A stretch of DNA of 26,288 nt, taken from contig JAMOPX010000224.1 of the NCBI GenBank assembly GCA_027064285.1, forward strand, positions 1 to 26,288. The letters run 5' to 3'. The DNA is from Desulfobacterales bacterium. GTDB lineage: Bacteria; Desulfobacterota; DSM-4660; Desulfatiglandales; JALVZP01. Numbering within the stretch: the stretch's first letter is position 1; each line of letters starts with the position of its first letter. Positions 7,965-16,385 of this stretch are shown here, one piece after another. The notes under the pieces are model-generated. The model had not been told where the DNA came from. It saw only the letters and a list, made by a program, of their open reading frames with translations, and did not search any database. The translations under genes and the position numbers were made by a program.

Positions 7965-8703
7965 TATAGGAAATACAAATATAGTCTTTGCTCTTGTAAA
8001 AGGTGATAAGGTCATCTCAAAGAAGCGAATGGATACAAGATGGGATATAACAGCTATTGAATTTGAGATGTTTATAGGATTCTTTTTTAAAAGAGATATA
8101 TCTGATATTATCATCTCTTCTGTTGTTCCTCCTTTAAATCCTATGATAAAAAAGGCATGTCTCTCTTATTTTGGGAAAAGTCCATTAATAATAAATCACA
8201 AAATGGAGTTTGGCATCTCTATACTATACGATGAGATAGAAAGACTTGGCTTAGACAGGATAATAAATGCAGCTGGGGCTTTTAATAAATACAAAAAAGG
8301 GGTTATCATAATTGACTTTGGGACTGCCACCACATTTGACTATGTTTCTCCAGATGGCAGATACATGGGTGGAGCAATATCACCGGGTATCAGAATCTCG
8401 GCAGATGCCCTGTTTAAAAAGGCTTATCAGCTTCCAAAGATAAAGGATTTTTGGATTCCCAAGAGAGTTCTTGCTAAAGGGACTTTAGAAAGTATAAATG
8501 CAGGAGTGATCTTTGGATATGCCTCCCTTGTAGATGGAATGGTAAATCGAATAAAGCAGGAGACAGGTGATAGGAATCTCATCACTGTTGCCACAGGTGG
8601 TCTTTGCTTTCTTATGAAGGATGTATGTAAAAGTATTGATGAAGTGGATGAAGATCTTACCATATATGGACTCGCACTAGTTTACAGGCTGAATAAAAGA
8701 TGA
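7948..8703 (+). CDS. coaX: Type III pantothenate kinase
   Basis: First committed step of coenzyme A synthesis: phosphorylation of pantothenate. The 251-residue product has the ASKHA-type phosphate-binding start CIDIGNTN (4-11), GLDRIINA near 103, IDFGTATTFDYV near 122 with the catalytic aspartate, GGAISPGI near 143, and ATGGL near the end. These fit CoaX, not the CoaA or PanK-II families. ATG 7948 has GAGGGC upstream inside folP. Its TGA overlaps the next ATG (ATGA at 8700-8703). Confidence 0.95.
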   Translation: MILCIDIGNTNIVFALVKGDKVISKKRMDTRWDITAIEFEMFIGFFFKRDISDIIISSVVPPLNPMIKKACLSYFGKSPLIINHKMEFGISILYDEIERLGLDRIINAAGAFNKYKKGVIIIDFGTATTFDYVSPDGRYMGGAISPGIRISADALFKKAYQLPKIKDFWIPKRVLAKGTLESINAGVIFGYASLVDGMVNRIKQETGDRNLITVATGGLCFLMKDVCKSIDEVDEDLTIYGLALVYRLNKR

Positions 8704-11114
8704 TTACAGAAAAAAGCTGGTTTCCTCAAATACTGAGGCCAAGTCGATATATAGATCATGAAATAAATATAGTAAAAAAGGATCCTGAGAAGGTAGAAGT
8801 ATCTATCGCCCTTGCCTTTCCAGATGTTTATGAAGTGGGCATGTCTCATCTGGGGCTCAAGATCCTTTATCACATATTAAACAAAGAAAGCTGGATATAT
8901 GCTGAAAGGGTTTTTTGTCCTTGGGTGGATCTGGAAAAAAGGCTCAGGAAAGAGAAGATTCCTCTTTGGTCACTTGAATCAAAAAGGCCTTTGAATGAAT
9001 TTGATATAATAGGCTTTAGCCTTCAGCATGAGCTGTGTTACACGAACATACTTACCATGCTGTCTCTGTGTGATATTCCTTTTTTTTCAGATGAAAGAGG
9101 AGATGATCACCCGTTGATTATAGCGGGTGGCCCAGTGTGCTTTAATCCAGAGCCTATTGCAAGATTCTTTGATCTCATAGTTATAGGAGATGGGGAAGAG
9201 GTATTATTAAAGATATGTAAGGTGATAAGAGAGGCAAAGACATCTGGGATTAATAAAAAGGAATCTATACTAAAGGCATTGGCACAGGTTGAAGGAATAT
9301 ACATTCCATCCTTGAAACAGGATAAAGTAAAAAAGGCCATTGTAAAGGACATTGACCAATATCCTTTCCCTGACTCTCAGGTGGTTCCGTTTACAGAAAT
9401 AGTTCACGACAGACTTTCCATAGAGATATTCAGAGGATGTGGCAGAGGATGCAGGTTTTGTCAGGCTGGATTTATATACAGACCAATTAGGGAAAGAAGT
9501 CCTGAGTCTGTTTTAGAAAAGGCAATAATGGGATTAAAAAAAACAGGTTATGAAGAGATTTCGCTGCTTTCTCTGAGTAGTGGTGATTATAGCTGTATAG
9601 ATGTATTGATAGAGAGACTTATGGATATTGTAGGAGATAAAAAAATAGCTTTAAGTCTTCCATCTTTGAGAATTGACTCCATGAATCCTGTTATTGTTGA
9701 GCAGATAAAAAGGGTGAGAAAAACAGGTTTTACCTTGGCTCCTGAGGCAGGTAATGAGGATTTAAGAAAGGTTATAAATAAAAACATATCTGATGAAGAG
9801 ATACTGAGGATTTCAGAACTGGTATATAAGGCTGGCTGGAATCTTATAAAGCTCTACTTTATGGTAGGGCTCCCTACTGAACAGGCAGGGCATGTAGCAG
9901 ATATAGCAAAACTTTCAAAAGAAGTTCTTAAATGTGCGGGAAAAAGAGCCAAAAAGAACAAATTAAACATAAGTATCGCAACATTTGTTCCCAAATCACA
10001 TACACCATTTATGTGGGAAGCACAGCTCAATGTGGAAGATGCAAAAGAAAGGATCTTTTCTGTAAGGGATGCCCTTAAAGGTTCTGCTATAAGGGTAAAA
10101 TGGAATGATCCAGAGTTAAGCTGGCTTGAAGGGGTATTTTCAAGAGGAAATAGACGGCTTTCTGATGTCATAATATCTGCATGGAATATGGGAGCAAGGT
10201 TTGACTCTTGGTCAGAACACTTTAACAAACAGATATGGGAGAGAGCATTTCATGAAAATGGAGTGGATCCATCTGAATACCTAAGAAGTAGATCGCCTGA
10301 TGAGCCACTTCCATGGGATCACATAGATTCTGGTGTAAAAAAGGAGTTCTTATTAGCAGAACTGAAAAAGGCATTTAAGGGTGAATTGACAGAAGATTGC
10401 AGAAAAAGATGCAATAATTGTGGTGTGTGCGACAAGGAAATAAGGCTTGTTTTATGCAAGGATTTATCTGTGAATAGAATAGAGATTGAAAAGAGAAGAG
10501 AGGAGCATAAGTCTATAAAAAGATACAGAATGATATATACAAAAATAGATATTGCCAGATTTTTAAGTCAGTTGGAAGTTATGAGGGCAATTGCACGGGC
10601 ATTTAGGAGATCTGACATAGATCTTGTTTATTCACAAGGATTTCATCCTATGCCAAAGATCTCTTTTTCTCACGCACTTCCTGTTGGTGTGGAAAGCGTG
10701 CATGAAGTAATGGATGTTCAGATAAGAAGAGAGCTTGACTGCACCGATGCAAAGTCGAGGATAAACAGGCAGCTTCCCAGGGGGATAAGGATATTGTCTA
10801 TCTATGAAATTCCTAAAAAGAGCAGGATATTTCCCAAAGAAAGTCACTACTTAGTAGTAGTAAAGGATGGATTTATAAGAGAATCTTTGCTAAACAGCTT
10901 TGATGAGGAAGATGAGTTTTGTGTAAAAAAAGGAGATAAAGAGATAGATTTAAAAAAAATAATAAAATCTATATCCTTTGATCCTGATGGAAGGCTTAAT
11001 ATAATAGTAAGGCACGGGCTTGGTGAAGTAAGAATCTTGGATATTGTTAAAGAGATTTTTGGGGTTGAAGATAAAGACATTCTAAAAATAATAAGAATGA
11101 GGCAGGTGATATAA
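8700..11114 (+). CDS. Radical SAM protein (TIGR03960-type) fused to a DUF2344/TIGR03936 domain
   Basis: An 804-residue protein of unknown reaction. Residues from about 30 to 200 resemble the N-terminal region seen before B12-binding radical SAM domains (PDVYEVGMSHLGLKILY, IIAGGPVCFNPEP, VIGDGEE). The radical SAM core follows, with C247, C251 and C254 in RGCGRGCRFCQAG to bind the 4Fe-4S cluster. A small cysteine group (CRKRCNNCGVC) near 568-579 marks the linker. The rest is a DUF2344-like domain (SQLEVMRAIARAFRRSD, YSQGFHPMPKISF). In many bacteria the two parts are adjacent separate genes next to ribonuclease G and the L21/L27 genes; here they are one polypeptide. The neighbour rng suggests a link to RNA or ribosome metabolism, but the substrate is unknown. 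Confidence 0.88.
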   Translation: MITEKSWFPQILRPSRYIDHEINIVKKDPEKVEVSIALAFPDVYEVGMSHLGLKILYHILNKESWIYAERVFCPWVDLEKRLRKEKIPLWSLESKRPLNEFDIIGFSLQHELCYTNILTMLSLCDIPFFSDERGDDHPLIIAGGPVCFNPEPIARFFDLIVIGDGEEVLLKICKVIREAKTSGINKKESILKALAQVEGIYIPSLKQDKVKKAIVKDIDQYPFPDSQVVPFTEIVHDRLSIEIFRGCGRGCRFCQAGFIYRPIRERSPESVLEKAIMGLKKTGYEEISLLSLSSGDYSCIDVLIERLMDIVGDKKIALSLPSLRIDSMNPVIVEQIKRVRKTGFTLAPEAGNEDLRKVINKNISDEEILRISELVYKAGWNLIKLYFMVGLPTEQAGHVADIAKLSKEVLKCAGKRAKKNKLNISIATFVPKSHTPFMWEAQLNVEDAKERIFSVRDALKGSAIRVKWNDPELSWLEGVFSRGNRRLSDVIISAWNMGARFDSWSEHFNKQIWERAFHENGVDPSEYLRSRSPDEPLPWDHIDSGVKKEFLLAELKKAFKGELTEDCRKRCNNCGVCDKEIRLVLCKDLSVNRIEIEKRREEHKSIKRYRMIYTKIDIARFLSQLEVMRAIARAFRRSDIDLVYSQGFHPMPKISFSHALPVGVESVHEVMDVQIRRELDCTDAKSRINRQLPRGIRILSIYEIPKKSRIFPKESHYLVVVKDGFIRESLLNSFDEEDEFCVKKGDKEIDLKKIIKSISFDPDGRLNIIVRHGLGEVRILDIVKEIFGVEDKDILKIIRMRQVI

Positions 11115-12554
11115 TTGTCAGCCCAGCTCATAATAAATTACAGGTCTTATGAAACACGAGTTGCTCTCTTAGAAGATGGAAGATTGGCAGAGCTTTATAT
11201 AGAGAGGAATAATTTTTGGGATATTCTGGGAAACATATATAAGGGCAAAATCGTAAGAGTCCTTCCTGGCATACAGGCAGCATTTGTAGATATAGGAACC
11301 CAGAGAACAGGTTTCTTATGCATTCAGGACATGCCTAAGCGGAATGAGGAAGACCTTAGGATAGAAGATCAGCTCTATGAAGGTCAGGAGATAGTGGTTC
11401 AGGTGATAAAGTCTCCAGCAAAAGGAAAAGGACCAAGACTTACCACAAACATAGCTATTGCTGGAAGAAGGCTTGTTCTTATGCCTTACAACAGCAACAT
11501 AGGAGTATCCAGAAAGATAAAAGAAAAAGAGGAAAGAGAAAGGTTAAAAACCATAGCAAATGAAATAAGACCAGATGAAATAGGAGTTATTGTAAGAACC
11601 ATAAGCAAAGGAGCAACAAAAGAAAAACTGCAAGAAGAGATGAGATTTTTGTATAGGCTTTGGAAAGATATATCTTTGAAGATAAAAAGCTTTTCTGCCC
11701 CTTCTCTTTTGTACAGAGAGCCATCTATTACTCTAAAAGCGATCAGAGATCTTTTCACAAAAGATGTGGATAAATTAGTAATAGATTCAAAAAGAGAATA
11801 CAAAGCTATTATGGATTTCATAAATGATTTTGCTCCTGGACTTAGGTATTGCATAGAGTTGTATGAAGGATCTAAACCCATCTTTGAAAAATACGGGATA
11901 GAGCCTGAGATAGACAAATTATTTCAACAGCGGGTTCCATTAAAATCTGGCGGATTTATTGTAATAGAGCAGACAGAAGCGCTGACTGCTATAGATGTTA
12001 ATACAGGAAGTTATGTTGGAGAATATGATGTAGAGGAAACAGCACTTAGGACTAATTTAGAAGCAGTAAAAGAGATTGCTTATCAGATAAGGCTTAGGAA
12101 TATAAGTGGGCTCATAGTAATAGACTTTATTGATATGGAAAAAAAGGCAAACAGAGATAAGGTATTTAGTGCCTTGAAAGATGCCTTTAATAAGGATAAG
12201 GCAAAAACAAATATACAGTATATATCAAATCTTGGATTGGTGGAGATGACAAGAGAGAGGACAAGGCTTGATCTTAAAGAGTCCCTTACAGAACCTTGTC
12301 CTTATTGTTCTGGTAGAGGACTTGTCAAGTCAAAAGAAAGTATTTGCTCTGAGATATTCAGGGAGCTGGAAAAGAAAAAAAATCTCTTAGGCTTAGGAAA
12401 TGAAAAGATCCATGTTTTTGTACATCCAGAAGTAAACCTGTTTGTAAGGGAATTTAAGGAAGAATACATAAAAAAGCTGGAAAAGGATCTGGGCAAAAAG
12501 ATAGTATTTATTCCCAAGGAGGAACTGCATATTGAAAACTATGAGATTGTATGA
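11115..12554 (+). CDS. rng: Ribonuclease G/E family endoribonuclease
   Basis: Single-strand-specific, 5'-end-sensing endoribonuclease for rRNA and mRNA processing. Of 479 residues, an S1 domain spans about 37-118 (GNIYKGKIVRVLPGIQAAFV). IAIAGRRLVLMPY at 114-125 is the 5'-sensor/linker motif. The catalytic magnesium ligands fit D294 in AIDVNTGS and D337 in VIDFIDM. CPYC at 395-398 is the zinc-link CPxC of this family. It lacks the long C-terminal scaffold of RNase E, so it is of RNase G type. It starts at TTG 11115 with AGGTGA upstream, directly after the radical SAM stop. Its 3' end overlaps hyuB by 23 bases. Confidence 0.95.
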   Translation: MSAQLIINYRSYETRVALLEDGRLAELYIERNNFWDILGNIYKGKIVRVLPGIQAAFVDIGTQRTGFLCIQDMPKRNEEDLRIEDQLYEGQEIVVQVIKSPAKGKGPRLTTNIAIAGRRLVLMPYNSNIGVSRKIKEKEERERLKTIANEIRPDEIGVIVRTISKGATKEKLQEEMRFLYRLWKDISLKIKSFSAPSLLYREPSITLKAIRDLFTKDVDKLVIDSKREYKAIMDFINDFAPGLRYCIELYEGSKPIFEKYGIEPEIDKLFQQRVPLKSGGFIVIEQTEALTAIDVNTGSYVGEYDVEETALRTNLEAVKEIAYQIRLRNISGLIVIDFIDMEKKANRDKVFSALKDAFNKDKAKTNIQYISNLGLVEMTRERTRLDLKESLTEPCPYCSGRGLVKSKESICSEIFRELEKKKNLLGLGNEKIHVFVHPEVNLFVREFKEEYIKKLEKDLGKKIVFIPKEELHIENYEIV

Positions 12555-14124
12555 CATGGTAAATCCTATTGAGTTAGAGCTGTTTAAGAACAGATTTTCC
12601 TCCATAGCTGAAGAAATGGGCGTTGTGCTTCAGAGGACCTCCTATTCTCCAAACATAAAGGAAAGAAAAGATTTTTCATGTGCCATATTTGATAAAAAAG
12701 GCGAGATGGTTTCTCAGGCACTTCATATTCCAGTCCATTTAGGCTCTATGTCTTGGGCAGTAAAGTCTGCGATTTCTGATATAGAGCTAAAACAGGGGGA
12801 TATGATCATATTGAATGATCCATTCAGAGGAGGAACTCATCTTCCTGATATTACCCTTATAGCTCCTGTTTTTTATGAAAAAGAGCTCTGCTTTTTTGTG
12901 GCAAACAGGGCTCACCACGCAGATATAGGTGGTATGAGTGCAGGCTCTATGCCTATTTCTAAAAACATATTTCAGGAAGGCCTGATAATCCCTCCTGTGA
13001 AACTCTTAAAAGGAGGAAGACCTCAGAAGGACCTACTTAATATGATACTCAGAAATGTGAGGACTCCTGAAGAGAGAAGAGGTGATTTAGAGGCACAGAT
13101 TATGGCAAATATTGTCGGACAAAAGAGGATAAAAGAGCTTATACGCAAAGAAGGAAGAGATAAGGTCAATACATATGCATCTGCACTTATAGAATATGCA
13201 GAAAGGCACATGAAAAGCCTGATTAAGAAAATCCCTGATGGAGAATATGAATTTGAAGATTTCTTGGATGATGATGGTGCTGGAAATGAAAAGATAAGAA
13301 TAAAGTGTGTTTTGAGAATAAAAAACGATGTGGCAGAGGTAGATCTTAGTAATTCTGATGAGCAAACAGAAGGTTGTGTAAATTCTGTTTATGGTGTTGT
13401 GGTATCTGCGGTTTTGTATGTGTTTAGAGCCCTTTTAGAAGAGGATATTCCTGCAAATTCTGGGTGTATAAGACCAATCAAAGTAATTACAAAAAAAGGC
13501 ACAGTGGTTGATGCGGAATTTCCCTCAGCAGTGGCAGGAGGAAATGTTGAGACATCCCAGAGGATTGTGGATGCTCTACTCGGCGCACTTTCCAAGGCAC
13601 TTCCTGACAGGATTCCTGCGGCAAGTCAGGGAACCATGAATAATATATCCATAGGAGGAATAGATCCGAGATCAGGCAAACATTTTGCTTATTATGAAAC
13701 AATTGCGGGTGGAATGGGCGCAAGTGCAAAAGGAGATGGAGAGAATGCAATCCAATGCCACATGACAAACACTATGAATACTCCTATAGAGGCACTTGAA
13801 TATGCATATCCCATAATGGTGACTGAATATAGGATCAGAAGAGGCTCTGGAGGGTATGGAAGATATATGGGAGGAGATGGGATAGTGAAGGAGCTTATGC
13901 TTTTATGTGATGCAGAAGTTACTGTTATGTGTGAAAGAAGGAAGTTTCCTCCTTATGGGTTGTATGGTGGTATGCCAGGAAAGAAAGGGATAAATATAAT
14001 AATAGCAGATGGAAAAGAGATAAAATGTGCTGGAAAATTTTCTTTGAGCCTGAAAGAGGGTAGCAGACTCAGGATAGAAACACCCGGAGGAGGTGGGTTT
14101 CAGTCGCCAAACAAAGAACATTAG
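12532..14124 (+). CDS. Hydantoinase B / oxoprolinase B family protein (HyuB-like)
   Basis: 530 residues matching the HyuB family along their whole length: NRFSSIAEEMGVVLQRTSYSPNIKER (two segments), LNDPFRGGTHLPDI, RAHHADIGGMSAGSMP, EGLIIPPVKL, GGNVETSQRIVD, ASQGTMNN, ETIAGGMGAS and a glycine-rich end TPGGGGFQSP. In characterised members (N-methylhydantoinase, 5-oxoprolinase, acetone carboxylase) this subunit works with an ATP-hydrolysing A subunit. No hyuA lies next to it; the partner is either elsewhere or absent, so the substrate is unknown. TTG 12532 is chosen because AGGAGG at 12517-12522 lies nine bases before it; ATG 12541 and ATG 12556 are alternatives. Last gene of its operon. Confidence 0.88.
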   Translation: MKTMRLYDMVNPIELELFKNRFSSIAEEMGVVLQRTSYSPNIKERKDFSCAIFDKKGEMVSQALHIPVHLGSMSWAVKSAISDIELKQGDMIILNDPFRGGTHLPDITLIAPVFYEKELCFFVANRAHHADIGGMSAGSMPISKNIFQEGLIIPPVKLLKGGRPQKDLLNMILRNVRTPEERRGDLEAQIMANIVGQKRIKELIRKEGRDKVNTYASALIEYAERHMKSLIKKIPDGEYEFEDFLDDDGAGNEKIRIKCVLRIKNDVAEVDLSNSDEQTEGCVNSVYGVVVSAVLYVFRALLEEDIPANSGCIRPIKVITKKGTVVDAEFPSAVAGGNVETSQRIVDALLGALSKALPDRIPAASQGTMNNISIGGIDPRSGKHFAYYETIAGGMGASAKGDGENAIQCHMTNTMNTPIEALEYAYPIMVTEYRIRRGSGGYGRYMGGDGIVKELMLLCDAEVTVMCERRKFPPYGLYGGMPGKKGINIIIADGKEIKCAGKFSLSLKEGSRLRIETPGGGGFQSPNKEH

Positions 14125-14161
14125 TAGTATATATTTCTGAACAAAGAAGAAGAACAAGGTT

Positions 14162-14230
14162 CTGCACATGGTGCAGGTTTTGCGGAATACAAATACCCTA
14201 TCTAGAAGTGCACTAGTGTGCAATTTTGTT
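14162..14230 (+). terminator. Two weak hairpins after hyuB, possible terminator
   Basis: CTGCAC (14162-14167) pairs with GTGCAG (14171-14176) over a three-base loop and is followed by GTTTT. A second stem, TGCAC (14209-14213) with GTGCA (14218-14222), is followed by ATTTTGTT. Both stems are short and the T-tracts brief, but they lie 38-100 bases after the stop of the last gene of a long operon. Confidence 0.3.
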
Positions 14231-14247
14231 ATATTAGAGAAATCTAT

Positions 14248-14520
14248 GAATAAGGGCAAGGGGTTTTTCGTCTGCTCCGAGTCTCTCGGGCTGGTCTCTT
14301 CTATGACTTATCTGCGGGGGATACCTGCCCCCTCCGCATTCCCGTCACTCAACTGTTAATAATCAAATATGCTTACTAATGATGGGCTTGGATGTCTGGT
14401 AAAGGACTATGCTTGTTTTAGAGAGACTTGAGTGACGGGCTGCGGTTTCCCCCACATATAAGCCACGAAGAGACAGTGCCCTTTCGACAGTCGCATCCGA
14501 AAAACCCCTTGCCCTTATTC
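14248..14520. repeat. GC-rich imperfect inverted repeat, arms of about 100 bp
   Basis: The left arm 14248-14352 and right arm 14428-14520 are inverted copies around a 75-base spacer. The outer 23 bases are identical (14248-14270 against the complement of 14498-14520). The inner 12 bases are identical too (CCCGTCACTCAA at 14341-14352 against 14428-14439). Between them blocks such as TCTCTTC, CTTAT and GGGGGA-ACC are shared with substitutions. The left arm has about ten extra bases that let it form its own GGGGG/CCCCC hairpin (14326-14342 area). The arms are far more GC-rich than the genes around them. No target duplication or transposase is visible. It could be a fold-back mobile element, a large structured RNA or two facing RNA genes. 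This fills most of the 14125-14765 gap; from about 14590 to 14755 I see only AT-rich sequence with no clear feature. Confidence 0.7.
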
Positions 14521-14765
14521 CATGTCCGGTCTTATCCCTATAATGCATACTGATAAGAGAGAAACTTTTGCGTAAGGTCAGATTATAAAACATTTATACA
14601 ATAATTTTGGTATTATACCTCAGATATTAAAAAGCTTACTTTTTATCCTTATATTAAAGAGCCTTTTTTAGAATGATTTTAAATTGGTATTAGAGGAAAT
14701 TTTGGACTTGACCCATTAACTGGAGTTTGTGAAATTATAAAAGAAAATTTGTCTTGGAGGAAATG

Positions 14766-15560
14766 ATGCAGGATACAGCATTAAAAGGAAGGGTAGACAG
14801 GCTTGAAGAAGCCATGATGGAGCTTGTATATCAATCCAGAAAAACAGAGATGGAGATTGAAAGCCTGGCTCAGGAAATGAAAGAGTTTAAACAGGAGATG
14901 AAGGAATTTAAAGATGAAATGAGGAAGTTTAAGGAAGAAGCAGAAAAAGACAGGAAAGAGATGAGAGAAAAGATGGACAGATTTCAACAGGAAGCAGAAA
15001 AAGACAGGAAAGAGATGAGAGAAGAAATGAATAAGTTTAGAGAAAGTATGGAAAAATTTAAAGAAAACATGGAAAAAGAGCGCAAGGAAGCAACTAAAGA
15101 GTGGAACAAAAGATGGGGAGAGCTGGCAAATAAGCTTGGCACAATAGTGGAGGATATCATATCTCCTGCCATAGGGCCTGTTATAAGAAAGTATTTCTAC
15201 TGTGATCCAGAGTATATAGGTATCAGGATAAAGAAAAGAAAAAAAGACTTAAGGGATGAATTTGATGCCATTGCTATATGTGAAGACAAGGTGTTTTTAT
15301 TTGAGGTCAAGGCAACTCCAAAACCAGAGTATGTGTTTGAGTTTGTAAGAGAAAAAGTAAATAGATTTAAGAAACTTTTTCCTGAACTATTGGATAAAAG
15401 GCTTTATCTTATATTTGCATCCCTCAGGTTAGAAAAAGATATTCTCAATCTTCTTACAAAGCATAAGATATTTGGTATGGCATATAGAGAATGGGAATAT
15501 ATGGACATACTTAACTTTGATGAAGTAATGAAACAGGCCAAGAGCCAAGAAAAAATATAG
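14766..15560 (+). CDS. Coiled-coil protein with a PD-(D/E)XK nuclease-like C-terminal domain (DUF3782-like)
   Basis: 264 residues. Residues from about 5 to 115 are a highly charged coiled coil rich in K, E, R and M, with an internal duplication: a 33-base identical direct repeat at 14937-14969 and 14991-15023 encodes EAEKDRKEMRE twice with an 18-residue period. The C-terminal part has E129 in TIVEDI, then D167 in DEFDAIAI and E180-x-K182 in LFEVKAT, the D...ExK arrangement of the restriction-endonuclease-like fold. Similar proteins are numerous in thermophiles and cyanobacteria; their function is unknown. Both ATG 14763 and ATG 14766 follow GGAGG (14756-14760); 14766 has the better spacing. 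An upstream TTG at 14754 overlaps the ribosome binding site and is rejected. The gene stands after the inverted repeat and 15 bases before the SAM hydrolase gene. Confidence 0.75.
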   Translation: MQDTALKGRVDRLEEAMMELVYQSRKTEMEIESLAQEMKEFKQEMKEFKDEMRKFKEEAEKDRKEMREKMDRFQQEAEKDRKEMREEMNKFRESMEKFKENMEKERKEATKEWNKRWGELANKLGTIVEDIISPAIGPVIRKYFYCDPEYIGIRIKKRKKDLRDEFDAIAICEDKVFLFEVKATPKPEYVFEFVREKVNRFKKLFPELLDKRLYLIFASLRLEKDILNLLTKHKIFGMAYREWEYMDILNFDEVMKQAKSQEKI

Positions 15561-15575
15561 GATATATATAAGTAG

Positions 15576-16385
15576 ATGGATAAAAGTGTGATTACTATCA
15601 CCACAGATTTTGGCATAAAGGATGCCTATGTAGGGGTGATGAAAGGGGTTATTCTTTCCATAAACCCATATGCACAATTGGTGGATATTACCCATGAAAT
15701 AGAACCCGGAAATATATTAGAAGCAGCTTTTCTCCTGAAAGACGCATATGAGTATTTTCCCAAAGCTACGGTTCATTTAGTGGTTGTTGATCCTGGAGTA
15801 GGTGGGAAAAGAAGGCCCATAGCAATAAAGGCGGGAAAGTTTTTCTTTGTTGGCCCAGATAATGGGCTTTTCTGGCCTATTATTTCTGATAACAAGGATA
15901 TCTTGATAGTTCATCTAACTAACAGGAAATATTTTTTAGAAGATATAAGCAGCACATTTCATGGAAGAGATATATTTGCTCCTGTGGCAGCGTATATCTC
16001 TAAAGGAGTTCATCTTCTGGATATGGGAGTTTCTATAAATGATCCTGTAAGGTTAGAAATAAAAAGACCTATGCTCTTAAAAAACCAGATAGTTGGCTCT
16101 GTTATAAGGGTAGATCGTTTTGGAAACCTTATAACCAACATATCTGAAAAGGACATAATAGAGTGTTTTGGAAGGCTCTCTGGCTTGGAGGTAGAAATAG
16201 GGGGAAGAAAGATAAGAGAAATTAGCAAAACTTACTCTGATGTGCCTCGTGGACAGCTTCTTGCACTCATAGGAAGTTCGGGGTTCTTAGAAATTTCTGT
16301 AAACAGAGGCAGTGCTTATGAACTTTTTGGAAAAGAGGCAAAAGGTCTTAAGGTGTATATAAAACCTAATCTGTTTGATTCTTGA
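15576..16385 (+). CDS. SAM hydrolase / SAM hydroxide adenosyltransferase family protein (former DUF62)
   Basis: 269 residues. The family splits S-adenosylmethionine with water (or halide in fluorinase and chlorinase relatives) to adenosine and methionine. Visible features are TITTDFGIKDAYVGVMKG at the N-terminus, VVDPGVGGKRRPIA near 70, FVGPDNGLFWP, FHGRDIFAPVAAY and RVDRFGNLITNI. The Asp, Arg and His expected for the water-activating triad can be placed in the DPGVGG..RR and FHGRD segments. Its physiological role in prokaryotes is not settled. The last 20 bases overlap the 3' end of the convergent HNH gene, leaving no room for a terminator between them. The ribosome binding site before ATG 15576 is weak. 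Confidence 0.9.
   Translation: MDKSVITITTDFGIKDAYVGVMKGVILSINPYAQLVDITHEIEPGNILEAAFLLKDAYEYFPKATVHLVVVDPGVGGKRRPIAIKAGKFFFVGPDNGLFWPIISDNKDILIVHLTNRKYFLEDISSTFHGRDIFAPVAAYISKGVHLLDMGVSINDPVRLEIKRPMLLKNQIVGSVIRVDRFGNLITNISEKDIIECFGRLSGLEVEIGGRKIREISKTYSDVPRGQLLALIGSSGFLEISVNRGSAYELFGKEAKGLKVYIKPNLFDS

Noticed and set aside
14168..14359. A 63-codon plus-strand frame in the left arm of the inverted repeat
   Set aside because: No ribosome binding site, no recognisable protein similarity, and its frame is not preserved in the other arm.
14363..14593. A 76-codon minus-strand frame in the right arm (GIRARGFSDATVERAL region)
   Set aside because: It could be a transposase-like relic, but the corresponding frame in the left arm hits a stop after about 18 codons, so I treat the region as non-coding repeat.
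14708..14741. TTGACC and TATAAA as a promoter for the PD-(D/E)XK gene
   Set aside because: The spacing is 22 bases, too long for a standard promoter.
14680..14765. A short open stretch just before the nuclease gene (IGIRGNFGLDPLTG)
   Set aside because: Only 27 codons between stops, no start codon with a ribosome binding site; could be a gene remnant but cannot be supported.
15576..16385. SAM hydrolase as a phage-type anti-restriction protein
   Set aside because: It matches the widespread DUF62/SAM hydroxide adenosyltransferase family, not the phage T3-type SAM hydrolase, so no anti-restriction role can be claimed.
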